64,000 nt of DNA, taken from the NCBI RefSeq assembly GCF_002894645.1, contig NZ_NCQY01000030.1, positions 466,325-530,324 on the forward strand, written 5' to 3'. Shown in pieces: positions 55,224 to 63,765 of this stretch. The DNA comes from Salinibacter altiplanensis. Lineage in GTDB: Bacteria; Bacteroidota; Rhodothermia; Rhodothermales; Salinibacteraceae. A program made the position numbers and the translations under genes. Numbering within the stretch: position 1 is the stretch's first letter; each line of letters begins with the position of its first letter. A model generated the notes under the pieces. That model was given only the letters and a program-made list of their open reading frames with translations. It had not been told where the DNA came from and did no database searches.

Positions 55224-55676
55224 ATGGTTGCACTCGTTCAACGCGTCTCCGATGCCGCCGTCGAAGTCGACAACGAAGTCGTGGGGGCGATCGATGACGG
55301 CCTCCTTGTCCTCCTCGGCGTCCACGAAGACGACACCCACACCGAGAGCGAGTGGTGTGCCCGGAAGTGCGCACAGCTTCGTGTTTTCCCCGACGACGAC
55401 GGCAAGATGGACGAGTCGCTCCTCGACACTGGCGGCGACGCACTCGTAGTGCCCCAATTCACGCTCTACGGCGACACGAGCGCGGGCAACCGCCCCTCAT
55501 TTGCCGAGGCCGCCCCGCCCGACCGGGCCGACCGGCTCTACGAACACTTCGTCCGGCGGCTCGAAGAACATCTCGGCCGGGAGGTCCCCACGGGCAAGTT
55601 TGGCGCGCTGATGGATGTCCACCTCACGAACGACGGCCCGGTGACGCTCTGGGTAGAGCAACGGGCCGACGAGTAA
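55224..55676 (+). CDS. dtd: D-aminoacyl-tRNA deacylase
   Basis: Frees tRNA from mischarged D-amino acids (and Gly-tRNA-Ala). The 150-residue protein has the N-terminal strand VALVQRVSDAAVEVD, the catalytic VPQFTLYGDTSAGNRPSF region (usually SQFTLYA) and the C-terminal cross-subunit loop NDGPVTLWVE. All lie at the usual positions. ATG at 55224. Confidence 0.94.
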   Translation: MVALVQRVSDAAVEVDNEVVGAIDDGLLVLLGVHEDDTHTESEWCARKCAQLRVFPDDDGKMDESLLDTGGDALVVPQFTLYGDTSAGNRPSFAEAAPPDRADRLYEHFVRRLEEHLGREVPTGKFGALMDVHLTNDGPVTLWVEQRADE

Positions 55677-56299
55677 CATGCCCCGGGCTCCGGGCAGCAG
55701 TAGGAGCTCACCGGTCGAGGGACAGATTGGAGGTTTGCGGACTCGCCGGTGCTGACCCGTTTCCCCATCCAGCTCGTCGCCACCTCGTGCATCTCCTGGG
55801 CTCCGGGCTAGGAGGTGCCGAATGACATGGACGTCGTGAAGAAGCGCTGCACAATAGACTCGGTGGATTCGACCGCCGCCCGCAGAATGGCGTCGTCCGG
55901 ATCGGGGACGGACTCGAGCAGACCACGGGGCGTCTGGGGCGTATTCGTCTGATCATTGACGGACGTCGCGAACTCATCGTAGGCGCCTGGACGATTCTGG
56001 CGCACCGCGTGCCCCATGGTGGCCTGGACACCGGAGCAGCGCGAGGGCCCGCTTGGCCATCGCCTAGTCCTTCGTGCCATTCAGATCCACGAAATCCCAA
56101 CGCCGCAGCTGGATCGTGCCCGCCGAGGCCCCAGCGCCGGAGGATCCAAGGAGGACACAGGGAAGGAGGACGGAGAAGAGCAGCTTATACTTGGCAATCT
56201 ACTATAATACCATAGTTTTGAATAAATTCCCTACGGTCATCTACCTTTGAAAAGCCCCCTGTGCAGCCGTCTTTTTAATTTTAATTGTACTTTTTCAAG
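55677..56299. other. Gene-poor region containing a probable decayed gene
   Basis: Apart from the decayed minus-strand locus at 55808-56198, the region holds no clear gene. The last 100 bp (56200-56299) are very AT-rich and probably carry promoters for the amidohydrolase and, on the other strand, for the lost gene. Confidence 0.45.
55808..56198 (-). pseudogene. Probable decayed gene for a secreted protein
   Basis: On the minus strand a frame ending at 56064 encodes a signal-peptide-like sequence (KYKLLFSVLLPCVLLGSS, then GAGASAGTIQLRRWDFVDLN) but has no usual start codon. It stops after 44 codons. Another frame from 56080 to 55808 continues with an acidic, protein-like stretch (PDPDDAILRAAVESTESIVQ) to a stop. 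The pieces are offset by a frameshift and together would make a short exported protein. I cannot name the family. A pair of unrelated chance frames is the alternative. Confidence 0.4.
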
Positions 56300-57931
56300 A
56301 TGATGCCCTCCAAGTTTCTCATCACGAACGCTCGCGTGTATCCGGTTGACGGAGGGTCCAGTCCGGCCCCGGCCCTAGCCGTCCGTAACGGGCAAATCGT
56401 GGCGGTTGGCTCGTCGTCCGACGCATCGGCGGCCGTTCCGGGGGCCGCACGCATCGACGCCGGGGGCCGCACCATCGTGCCGGGATTCATCGACGCACAC
56501 GCCCATCTTCAGGAGCTGGGACTGGCCCTTCGGCGCGCCGATCTGACAGGCGTGTCCTCCCCCACCGCCGCCGTTGAACGGCTCCGGGCATTCGTCGCCG
56601 AGCACAAGCGTTCCCCTGACGTCTGGGTACGCGGACATGGGTGGGACCAGACCGAGTGGACGCCCTCTCGCTTCCCCTCTCGTGACATCTTGGATGCCGC
56701 GTTCCCCGAACGGCCCGTGTGGCTCACGCGCACGGACGTGCATGCAGCATGGGCCAACACAGCCGCCCTGGAGGCCACTGTGGGCCTCGACCGCCTCCAC
56801 AAGATGAGTCCCCCGGACGGAGGACACATCCACCGCGACGACAGCGGGGCCCCCACGGGGGTGCTGATCGACGCTGCGATGGCCCTCGTCGAGGACCACA
56901 TCCCAGCCCCCAGCGAAGCAGAACGGGGGCGCGCCCTCTCGGCTGCCCTTAGTCACACCGCCCAGCGCGGCGTCACCGGCCTCCACGATGCCGGCGTGGG
57001 ACTTTCCACTCTTCGCCGCGTTCAGGACTTCATCGAAGAGGATCGATTTCCCCTTCGGCTGTACGCCATGATCGACGGGCGCGGGGAGGCCTTCGAACAC
57101 TTCTGTGAACAGGGTCCGCTTCACCATCCATCGGGACGCCTGGACGTCGAGTCGGTCAAGTTCTTTGCCGACGGTGCACTCGGCAGCCGCGGGGCCGCCC
57201 TGCGTGCGGACTACGCCGATGCACCGGGCACTCGGGGCTTCCTGCTCCACGAAGACGACGCGTTTCGGGAAAACGTGCGGGCGGCCCACGAATGCGGATT
57301 TCAGGTCAATACTCACGCCATTGGTGACCGGGCCAACCGACAGGTGCTAGACGCATACGAGGCGGTTTCCCGACGGAGCCCCCATCCGCTGCGCCGCCCC
57401 CGCATCGAGCACGCCCAGATTGTGAGTCCCGAGGACCGTCCTCGCTTTGGCCGCCTCGGCGTGATCGCCTCCGTGCAGCCGGCTTTTGCGCCGAGTGACC
57501 AGGACTGGGCCCCGGCGCGCCTCGGGGCCGACCGCACTGAGGACGCCTACGCGTGGCGAAGCCTGAGCGACACCGGGGCTACGCTCGCCTTCGGGTCCGA
57601 CGCCCCGGTCGAGCCCCTCGATCCCATTCGAACTTTCCACGCCGCCGTTACCCGCCAGGACGCCAGCGGGGCCCCGAGCGGAGGATGGCACCCCAGCGAA
57701 CGACTCGCCCGCAGCACAGCCCTTCACGCCCACACTCAGGGCGCCGCCTACGCTGCGTTTCAGGAGGACGACGCCGGATCTCTATCCGTAGGCAGCCGTG
57801 CTGACTTCGTGGTATTGTCCCAGGACCTCATGACGGTCCCGGCCGACCGCCTCCTCGACACGAAGGTCGTGGCGACGTATCTTGGGGGCCTCCCGGTGCA
57901 TGCGCAGCCGGATTGGCCAGACACACGCTAG
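56300..57931 (+). CDS. Amidohydrolase family protein (YtcJ-like)
   Basis: Metal-dependent hydrolase of the amidohydrolase-3 group, about 543 residues. It has the metal site GFIDAHAHLQELG, then TGLHDAGVGLSTLRRVQ, the second metal region NTHAIGDRANRQVLDAYE, RIEHAQIVSPEDRP and the late Asp in LAFGSDAPVEPLD. There is no signal peptide. YtcJ-type proteins act on unknown amides or are exoenzymes of secondary metabolism; substrate not evident. Tandem ATG codons at 56300 and 56303 start it; the upstream TTG is less likely. Confidence 0.9.
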   Translation: MMPSKFLITNARVYPVDGGSSPAPALAVRNGQIVAVGSSSDASAAVPGAARIDAGGRTIVPGFIDAHAHLQELGLALRRADLTGVSSPTAAVERLRAFVAEHKRSPDVWVRGHGWDQTEWTPSRFPSRDILDAAFPERPVWLTRTDVHAAWANTAALEATVGLDRLHKMSPPDGGHIHRDDSGAPTGVLIDAAMALVEDHIPAPSEAERGRALSAALSHTAQRGVTGLHDAGVGLSTLRRVQDFIEEDRFPLRLYAMIDGRGEAFEHFCEQGPLHHPSGRLDVESVKFFADGALGSRGAALRADYADAPGTRGFLLHEDDAFRENVRAAHECGFQVNTHAIGDRANRQVLDAYEAVSRRSPHPLRRPRIEHAQIVSPEDRPRFGRLGVIASVQPAFAPSDQDWAPARLGADRTEDAYAWRSLSDTGATLAFGSDAPVEPLDPIRTFHAAVTRQDASGAPSGGWHPSERLARSTALHAHTQGAAYAAFQEDDAGSLSVGSRADFVVLSQDLMTVPADRLLDTKVVATYLGGLPVHAQPDWPDTR

Positions 57932-58047
57932 CACCTCCCTGGCCTACATTTTGAAACCAACGGGCCCCCTTGCGATTCGAACGGACGGCGCATTCCACAA
58001 GCCCCACTCCACACGTACGCACTCATCTCGCTTCCGCTGATTGACCC

Positions 58048-58560
58048 ATGGCCGACCCTTCCACGCTTACCCATCCCGATCCCGACGGGGGCGTCCGCAT
58101 GATGGATGCCTCCCAGACGTCGGACTCCGCTCGCACCGCCGTCGCCGCCGGACGAGTCCATCTGGGGGAGGAAGCGTTTCGGCGCGTCCGGGAGCACGAC
58201 ATCGAAAAGGGCGATGTTTTGACCACCGCTCAAATCGCCGGGATCATGGGGGCCAAGCAAACCGACAAGCTCATCCCCCTCTGTCACGACACCACCGTCA
58301 ACGGCGTGGAGGTCGACTTTACGTACAACGAGAATGAACAGGCGATCGACGTCCAGGCCTTCACCAAGTCCTTCGGCGCGACAGGGGTGGAGATGGAGGC
58401 GCTGACGGCAGTCTCGGTGGCCGCCCTCACCGTTTACGACATGTGCAAGTCCGTCACCAAGGACATCCGCATTGGCAACGTGCACCTGCGTGCGAAGACC
58501 GGCGGGCAGAGCGGAAACTGGAAGAGCAAGTTTGAGGACGACGCCTCCGCCGAGTCTTGA
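58048..58560 (+). CDS. moaC: Cyclic pyranopterin monophosphate synthase MoaC
   Basis: Second step of molybdenum cofactor synthesis, forming cPMP after MoaA. The 170-residue protein has the conserved KGDVLTTAQIAGIMGAKQTD, LIPLCHDTTVNG, TGVEMEALTAVSVAALTVYD and DMCKSVTKDIRIGNVHL, with the C-terminal KTGGQSGNW. All active-site regions are present. No other moa/moe gene is in the window. A hypothetical gene follows after 46 bp. Confidence 0.95.
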   Translation: MADPSTLTHPDPDGGVRMMDASQTSDSARTAVAAGRVHLGEEAFRRVREHDIEKGDVLTTAQIAGIMGAKQTDKLIPLCHDTTVNGVEVDFTYNENEQAIDVQAFTKSFGATGVEMEALTAVSVAALTVYDMCKSVTKDIRIGNVHLRAKTGGQSGNWKSKFEDDASAES

Positions 58561-58606
58561 TCCCGGCGTGGTTCGCTCACAGTTCCGTTCCCCGGTTTGA
58601 CGTCTC

Positions 58607-59209
58607 ATGCCTTCCGACGATTCCGACACTTCCCTTGACCGTGTGGCCCGGTTCACCTCCTTTGCGACGGTTGGAACCCTGGGCCTCACACAGGACCTCA
58701 CCCACGCCGTGCTCGAAAGTGTCGGTGACATGGAGGGGGCCGATCCAGAGCTCGTGGCCGAGGAGACGCTCTGCCTCACCGCTACGGCCACGGCCCGGGC
58801 CGCCGAGGTCGGACTTGAGGACGAACCCGACCGTGCGCCGTCCATCATCGAAGCGCTTCTCGACCTGCCCTTCACGTACCGGAACTATCTTCTCGGGAAG
58901 GCGATGGTGGCGGAGGAGCGTCCGGAACTCTCGGAGGTGGCGGGCGAAGTGCGTGCCCGTCTCGAAGAGAAGCAGGCCTTTTATACCTCTCATCTGCCGG
59001 GCGGCCAGTTTCCAGGGCCTCATGCACTCGGGGACAAGATGGAGCTGTGGATGGGGCGTGTGAGCCCGCCCAAGCTTCCGGAGACCCCACAAGAACGGCT
59101 CGACTCGCTGGGCCTGGTGGACCCGACGGTCGCTCACCTGAAGCTCGTGCTCGCCTACGGGCGCCGGGGCGTTCCCCCCCTCGGGTCCGCGTCGGAGCCG
59201 TTGGAGTGA
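58607..59209 (+). CDS. Conserved hypothetical protein, acidic, 200 aa
   Basis: I do not recognise the family. The protein is acidic and helical (VARFTSFATVGTLGLTQDL, ELVAEETLCLTATATARAAE) and soluble, with no signal peptide. It follows moaC on the same strand, but sequence alone gives no link to cofactor synthesis. It converges with the coiled-coil gene across 30 bp. Confidence 0.65.
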   Translation: MPSDDSDTSLDRVARFTSFATVGTLGLTQDLTHAVLESVGDMEGADPELVAEETLCLTATATARAAEVGLEDEPDRAPSIIEALLDLPFTYRNYLLGKAMVAEERPELSEVAGEVRARLEEKQAFYTSHLPGGQFPGPHALGDKMELWMGRVSPPKLPETPQERLDSLGLVDPTVAHLKLVLAYGRRGVPPLGSASEPLE

Positions 59210-59239
59210 GCCCGGCCGTCAGGACTCTCTTGGCTCCGG

Positions 59240-60187
59240 TTACTCCCGGATTTGAGACGGAGACGACGGCTCTGGGGCCTCTCCTTCGGGGCTGGACGCG
59301 GACACGTCGTCGTTGGGCAAACCAAGGGCTCCATCCGTGGCTGCATCTAGCTCTGCGTCGAGCGCATCAAGGTCCTCGTCCCTCCCGTCGTCAAGGTAAT
59401 CAGCCGGGGCAGCAAAGACATCTTCGATCTCGCGGATGGAGCTCTGCGTCTCCTCCACCTCTTGAAGCAGGGTGTCGAGCTGGGCCGTCACCTCCTCCGG
59501 GTTCTGTAGCGTCCATGATTGTTCGTGGATGTACCGCACCACGTCCTCGATGGTGCCAAGCTGCGCGCCGATGACCTCCAGGTTCTCATGGGCCTTTCGA
59601 AAGCGCGCCAGGCGGCGCTCCAATACCTTCAGCCGTCGCTGCTTGACGGCCCGAACCCGTTCGGCATCGTCGGCCATGTCTTTTTTCAGCGCCTCGATGG
59701 ACTCCAGGATCTGCGCCTCCGTGGCACTGTCCATGAAGTCCCGATACCGCTCTCGCTGGTGCAGCAGATCGAGGTACGAGTCGAGGAGGCCGTCGATCTT
59801 TTCGACATGGCTTCCCAAAATGCCCTGGGAGGCATAGCTGAGCTTCTGGTAGTTTGCCTCGACCTGCTCCTTGAGTTTCCGCAGCTTGGCGTATCGGCGC
59901 TGGCTCCGGTTGCGGAGCTGACTGAAGATCTCACGCTGGGACGGCGCCTGGTGCCGCTCGGAGCGCTTTTCGGCCCGGATGTACCGCTGAAACCGGTCGT
60001 GCCGGGGCATCCCCCCCAGATAGAGGAGCTCCGCCCCGCCCCCCACCAGGAGAAGAAGCTCGGGGAGCCAGCCAGGGAAGACGCCGACCAAACCGAGGCC
60101 CGCCGCCACGGCCACAACCGTGATCAGAAACACCAGATTCCAGGTGTTGAAGAGGGCCTCCTTCGTGTAGTTGATGTCGTCATCCAT
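59240..60187 (-). CDS. Membrane-anchored coiled-coil protein, third gene of the PspA operon
   Basis: A 315-residue protein with two N-terminal membrane helices (NLVFLITVVAVAAGLGLVGV, then LLLLVGGGAELLYLGG). A long coiled-coil region follows (about 70-260, KLRKLKEQVEANYQKLSYAS and on), and a very acidic tail. No known domain is evident. It is transcribed 19 bp after the 157-residue gene, itself 75 bp after pspA. It may couple PspA to the membrane; inference only. Confidence 0.7.
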   Translation of the reverse strand: MDDDINYTKEALFNTWNLVFLITVVAVAAGLGLVGVFPGWLPELLLLVGGGAELLYLGGMPRHDRFQRYIRAEKRSERHQAPSQREIFSQLRNRSQRRYAKLRKLKEQVEANYQKLSYASQGILGSHVEKIDGLLDSYLDLLHQRERYRDFMDSATEAQILESIEALKKDMADDAERVRAVKQRRLKVLERRLARFRKAHENLEVIGAQLGTIEDVVRYIHEQSWTLQNPEEVTAQLDTLLQEVEETQSSIREIEDVFAAPADYLDDGRDEDLDALDAELDAATDGALGLPNDDVSASSPEGEAPEPSSPSQIRE

Positions 60188-60206
60188 GGTGGTGGAGCTG
60201 TTCGGG

Positions 60207-60680
60207 CTACGAAGCATCGTCGGCACGGGGGGCGCCCATGCGGCCAATGGTCTTGTCGGGGCCGTCTGGGAGCGGGTCGTCGGCCTCTTCCTCCGCCTCC
60301 GAGGCGGACGATGGGCCGGCCCCCCCGCCGGAATCGGGGGACGACGAATTGCCCTCTTCCGCCTTCATGCGACGGACGCGCTGCTCGGCCCGCTCCTCAC
60401 GGAGGGCCTCTTCGGCCTCGTGCAAGCCATCTTCTCCCTCCCACTCATCGTCGAGGGCTCCTTCAAGGCGCGCGTCCCGCTCCGCAACGGCCCCCCGCAG
60501 TTGATCCACGAGTGATTCGGTCTCGGTCAGCAGCCGGCGGGCACCTTGTTTCATCCGCCGCACGACGCCCTGCGTCTCGTCTTCTTGCTTCAGGTTCTTG
60601 AGGGTCGACCGAAGCCGTTTTCGGGCCCGCAGGTGTCGCTTTTCCGTGTCCTTCAATCGATGAAATTCGTCGTCGGTCAT
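60207..60680 (-). CDS. Coiled-coil protein, second gene of the PspA operon
   Basis: A soluble 157-residue protein: basic, helical N-terminal half (DTEKRHLRARKRLRSTLKNL) and acidic, Ser/Gly-rich C-terminus. Near the end it has KTIGRMGAP, which echoes KTIGKQRSETE at the end of the PspA protein just upstream. I do not recognise the family. Its place between pspA and the membrane coiled-coil gene suggests a shared complex. Confidence 0.65.
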   Translation of the reverse strand: MTDDEFHRLKDTEKRHLRARKRLRSTLKNLKQEDETQGVVRRMKQGARRLLTETESLVDQLRGAVAERDARLEGALDDEWEGEDGLHEAEEALREERAEQRVRRMKAEEGNSSSPDSGGGAGPSSASEAEEEADDPLPDGPDKTIGRMGAPRADDAS

Positions 60681-60755
60681 GATCGTGTCGAACGGCGGAT
60701 TATGAGCATCAGCGGGGGCGTGTGTTCATCATTCAACCGTCCTACCGGACGCGGG

Positions 60756-61541
60756 CTACTCCGTCTCGCTGCGCTGCTTGCCGATGGTCTTCGACGGTTC
60801 TTCGACCTCTTCCTCTTCGGGCACGTCAATCGTCTCTTCCTCAATGGAGTCTTGGTCCAGCGACTGCTCATCGGCCATGCCCATGTCCGCCTTGAACTCA
60901 TCGACGACCTGCTGCGCCCGTAGCTCTTCGGCGTCCTCTTCGATCTGAAGGGCCTCCGTGTCCACCGAGTCGAGCGCCATTTCCATCCGGGCCTCGTTCT
61001 TGGCCGACTCCTCGTCGAGGCGTCGGACCATCTCGTCGTGGGTCTGGTCCAGCCCCGACACTTCGAATTGCTCCATCGTGTCGGCAATCTCGGCCTGCCA
61101 CTGCGCCCGCTCGTGCTGGCGAAGGGCATCCTTTGCCTCCTGGATTTTCTGCTCCTTCTCGCGCATGAAGGCCTTTTTCACCTTGAGGGCCTTCTCGTAG
61201 GCCCGCTCGGCCCCTTCGAGTTGCTCCTGCGTCCGCTCGAGGCTTTCCTTCTGATCTTCGAGCCGCTTCGCGTACTTCTTGGCGATGTCCTCACGGTCGG
61301 ACTTCAGGGCGGTCTTAATGCGAGTGGAAAGCTGCTCCACCCGGTCCCTGGTCTTTTTGACCTCTTTCTCAAGCATGATCTTGTTCGCCTTCACCGTGGC
61401 GATGTTTTCGTTCATCTCCGGCACCTGATCGTTCAACTCCCGGATGTTTTGCTCGAGGATCGTCCGCGGGTCCTCCATTGCCGAGACGGCACCGCCGAAG
61501 ATCGACTTTACTGCACGCTTGAATCGGGACCAGATGGACAT
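60756..61541 (-). CDS. pspA: PspA/IM30 family protein
   Basis: Membrane-protecting ESCRT-III-like protein of envelope stress. The 261-residue protein has the amphipathic N-terminal helix SIWSRFKRAVKSIFGGAVSA, then ILEQNIRELNDQVPEMNENI and long coiled-coil helices to about residue 190. An acidic tail follows, ending in EEPSKTIGKQRSETE. The family's usual length is about 220; the extra part is the tail. It starts a three-gene minus-strand operon with two coiled-coil proteins. No PspF or PspBC homologue is in the window. Confidence 0.92.
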   Translation of the reverse strand: MSIWSRFKRAVKSIFGGAVSAMEDPRTILEQNIRELNDQVPEMNENIATVKANKIMLEKEVKKTRDRVEQLSTRIKTALKSDREDIAKKYAKRLEDQKESLERTQEQLEGAERAYEKALKVKKAFMREKEQKIQEAKDALRQHERAQWQAEIADTMEQFEVSGLDQTHDEMVRRLDEESAKNEARMEMALDSVDTEALQIEEDAEELRAQQVVDEFKADMGMADEQSLDQDSIEEETIDVPEEEEVEEPSKTIGKQRSETE

Positions 61542-61608
61542 GGCGGGGGAGTGGGTATCGAAGGGTCGGCGAGTCTACGGTTCATATACTTTACATGCAG
61601 GCGGATTG

Positions 61609-62976
61609 TTACACCGCCCCCGCGGCACTCTCCGACAGGCGGGTCCAGCCCTCGGCGTCGTAGCGGGCCTTGAGGGCCGGAGCTGCGGACGGCGGCGCGT
61701 CGGAGACGGTGTACGCGTCGCGCACGGCGGCCCGGACGGCCTTCAGGTCGGGGGCTTCACTGGCGTGGAGGCGGGCAAGCACATCGCCCTCCTCCACCGG
61801 ATCGCCTGGCTTCTTGAGTCGGGTCAGGCCGGCCATCGGATCGACCGATGCCTCTTTCGTCTGGCGACCGGCCCCGAGCTCCACGGCGGCCTGCCCGATG
61901 GAGAGGGCATCGAGGTCCGCTACGTATCCACTCGTTCCTGTGGGCACGCTCACCTCGGCGATCGGGGCACTGTCGGAACGCACATCGGGGTCCTCAACGA
62001 CCGCCGGATCCCCGTCCTGTGCGTCCACGAGGGCGCGAAACTGGGCGAGGGCCTCCCCCTCCTCAATCGCGTTCCGGGCCTTGGCTCGCCCCTCCTCGGG
62101 CGTCTCGGCCTGCCCGCCCAGCGCAATCATCTCGCCGGCCAGCCCACGCACGATCTGCATCAGGGAGGACTCCCTGTGCTCCCCTCGCAGACAGGCGATG
62201 GCCTCTCGGATCTCGGGCCAGTTGCCCACGGCCCGCCCGAGGGGCACGTCCATGTTCGTCATGACCGCCGCCACCGGCATGTCGTGCTCGGCCCCGATGG
62301 CGACCAGCGTCTCGGCCAGCGCCCGCGCGTCGGCGTCCGTTTTCATAAAGGCTCCCCGTCCACACTTCACATCGAGGACGAGCGCATCGTTGCCTTCCGC
62401 GAGCTTTTTGCTCATGATGGAGGCGGCGATGAGGGGAATCGAATCGACGGTGGCCGTCACGTCGCGCAGGGCGTAAATCTTTTTGTCGGCAGGGGCCACC
62501 TCTCCGGTCTGCCCGGCAATGACCCCACCTACGTCCCCCACCTGCCGCCGGTACTGCCCCACGCTCAGGTTTGTGCGGAATCCGGGAATGGATTCGAGCT
62601 TGTCGATGGTGCCCCCGGTGTGGCCGAGCCCGCGCCCGCTGAGTTTGGCCACCGGGACACCACAGCTGGCGACGAGGGGGACGAGAATCGGAGACACCTT
62701 GTCCCCCACCCCACCCGTCGAATGCTTGCCGACCTTGGTCCCCGACACCGACGAGAGGTCGATGTGGGCGCCGGAGTGGAGCATCGCATCGGTGAGGGCG
62801 GCAGCCTCGGCGGCAGACAGGCCGTTAAGGTAGGCCGCCATCAGAAATGCACTCATCTGATAGTCCGGCACTGTTCCGTCCGTGTAGCCCTTGACGAGGG
62901 TCCTTAGATCATCGCCCGAGAGCGCCTCGCCATCGCGCTTGGCAGCGATCAGGGAGACGGTGTTCACGTCACTCAT
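61609..62976 (-). CDS. deoA: Pyrimidine-nucleoside/thymidine phosphorylase
   Basis: Cleaves thymidine or uridine with phosphate to base and (deoxy)ribose-1-phosphate. The 455-residue protein has the family features: MSAFLMAAYLNGLSAAEAAA, the signature KLSGRGLGHTGGTIDKLES, VGKHSTGGVGDKVSPILVP and ADKKIYALRDVTATVDSIP. The C-terminal domain (from VADLDALSIGQAAVELGAGR) carries a PYNP-type fold. ATG at 62976 (MSDVNTVSL) gives the family start. It lies 67 bp upstream of pspA on the same strand. Confidence 0.94.
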   Translation of the reverse strand: MSDVNTVSLIAAKRDGEALSGDDLRTLVKGYTDGTVPDYQMSAFLMAAYLNGLSAAEAAALTDAMLHSGAHIDLSSVSGTKVGKHSTGGVGDKVSPILVPLVASCGVPVAKLSGRGLGHTGGTIDKLESIPGFRTNLSVGQYRRQVGDVGGVIAGQTGEVAPADKKIYALRDVTATVDSIPLIAASIMSKKLAEGNDALVLDVKCGRGAFMKTDADARALAETLVAIGAEHDMPVAAVMTNMDVPLGRAVGNWPEIREAIACLRGEHRESSLMQIVRGLAGEMIALGGQAETPEEGRAKARNAIEEGEALAQFRALVDAQDGDPAVVEDPDVRSDSAPIAEVSVPTGTSGYVADLDALSIGQAAVELGAGRQTKEASVDPMAGLTRLKKPGDPVEEGDVLARLHASEAPDLKAVRAAVRDAYTVSDAPPSAAPALKARYDAEGWTRLSESAAGAV

Positions 62977-63061
62977 ACAGGTCGAGGGTGGTTGGGGGAT
63001 AAAAAAGAAGCAGTGCCCGCCCAGGAATGGCCTCAAACCCTGATGGATTGCCCCCTGAACA

Positions 63062-63094
63062 ACAAAAAGGCCACCCGTTTCCACAGGTGACCTT
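63062..63094 (-). terminator. Rho-independent terminator after rpmE
   Basis: On the minus strand GGTCACC (63086-63092) pairs with GGTGGCC (63069-63075; one G-T), followed by TTTTTGTT (63061-63068). It starts about 28 bp after the L31 stop. The two neighbouring genes are both on the minus strand, so it separates rpmE from deoA. Confidence 0.8.
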
Positions 63095-63119
63095 CGGGGA
63101 CCGGCATGGAGACAATGGC

Positions 63120-63371
63120 CTATTCGTCCGTGTCTTCCTCCGTCTCTTCGCTCTCTTCATCGTCATCGGTGAGTCCGTACCGGCGGTTGAACTTCTCCAC
63201 ACGACCCGCCGTGTCGACAAATTGACGGCGGCCGGTGTAGAACGGGTGATTCGTCGAGTCGATCTCGGTCTCGTAGGTATCGGTCTCCATCGTGGACCGG
63301 GTCGTCATCTCGGTGCCGTCCGCAAGCTCGATGGTGACTTCGTTGTACTCGGGGTGGAGGGCGTCTTGCAT
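63120..63371 (-). CDS. rpmE2: 50S ribosomal protein L31, type B
   Basis: An 83-residue L31 of the zinc-free type: no CxxC pair is present. The family motifs are MQDALHPEYNEVTIELADG, STNHPFYTGRRQFVDTAGRV and EKFNRRYGL. The C-terminal tail is strongly acidic (DDDEESEETEEDTDE), in keeping with a halophile. ATG at 63371 is the correct start; the longer frame upstream is unrelated. It has its own terminator. Confidence 0.93.
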   Translation of the reverse strand: MQDALHPEYNEVTIELADGTEMTTRSTMETDTYETEIDSTNHPFYTGRRQFVDTAGRVEKFNRRYGLTDDDEESEETEEDTDE

Positions 63372-63515
63372 AGCGCTGCCGTCGGTGGACTCTGTCGACA
63401 AGTCGTGATTTATTTTCGCGTCTGATACACATCGTGGATGCTCGAAAGTTTCGGGGAGAAAATCCCCCACACGTGAAGAACGAGCGAGGGCCTCAGGGCC
63501 CGGCACATCGCTCCC

Positions 63516-63544
63516 TTGACAACTCATCCTTCGTTTCTTAACGT
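63516..63544 (+). promoter_or_regulatory. Candidate promoter of the SAM riboswitch transcript
   Basis: TTGACA (63516-63521), a 17 bp spacer and TAACGT (63539-63544) form a sigma-70-like pair. Transcription would start near 63551, right at the first base of the riboswitch stem at 63552. The agreement supports both features. Confidence 0.55.
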
Positions 63545-63551
63545 ATGCATG

Positions 63552-63668
63552 TCTCATCAAGAACGACCGAGGGAACAGGCCCGATGACGTCGTGGCAACC
63601 GGACTCCTCCTCGCGAGGGGTCGCCCTGGTGCCAACTCCTGCTCCACTTCACGTGGGGACAGATGAGA
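63552..63668 (+). ncRNA. SAM-I (S-box) riboswitch
   Basis: Stem P1 is perfect: TCTCATC (63552-63558) with GATGAGA (63662-63668). The consensus core words occur in order: CATCAAGA, then GAGGGAACAGGCCCGATGA, GGCAACC, GGTGCCAACTCC and the closing AGATGAGA. Such aptamers bind S-adenosylmethionine and switch off methionine/cysteine genes. The gene downstream, at 63766, is a Cys/Met-metabolism PLP enzyme, as expected. Class and position are recognised by eye; no covariance search was run. Confidence 0.92.
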
Positions 63669-63713
63669 GGGTTGCTTCAAGCACGCGGACGTACGTTCTT
63701 GAGGTCCTCTGTC

Positions 63714-63758
63714 GTCGTCTTGGTGAGGCCACCACGCTTCTTCACTCACCGAGACGAC
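63714..63758 (+). promoter_or_regulatory. Expression-platform hairpin of the SAM riboswitch
   Basis: GTCGTCTTGGTGAG (63714-63727) pairs with CTCACCGAGACGAC (63745-63758) with one G-U in 14 pairs. It ends 7 bases before the start codon at 63766 and is followed by CTTTCCT. A stem so close to the ATG could block ribosome access or act as a terminator when SAM is bound. Which one is not decided by sequence. Confidence 0.65.
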
Positions 63759-63765
63759 CTTTCCT

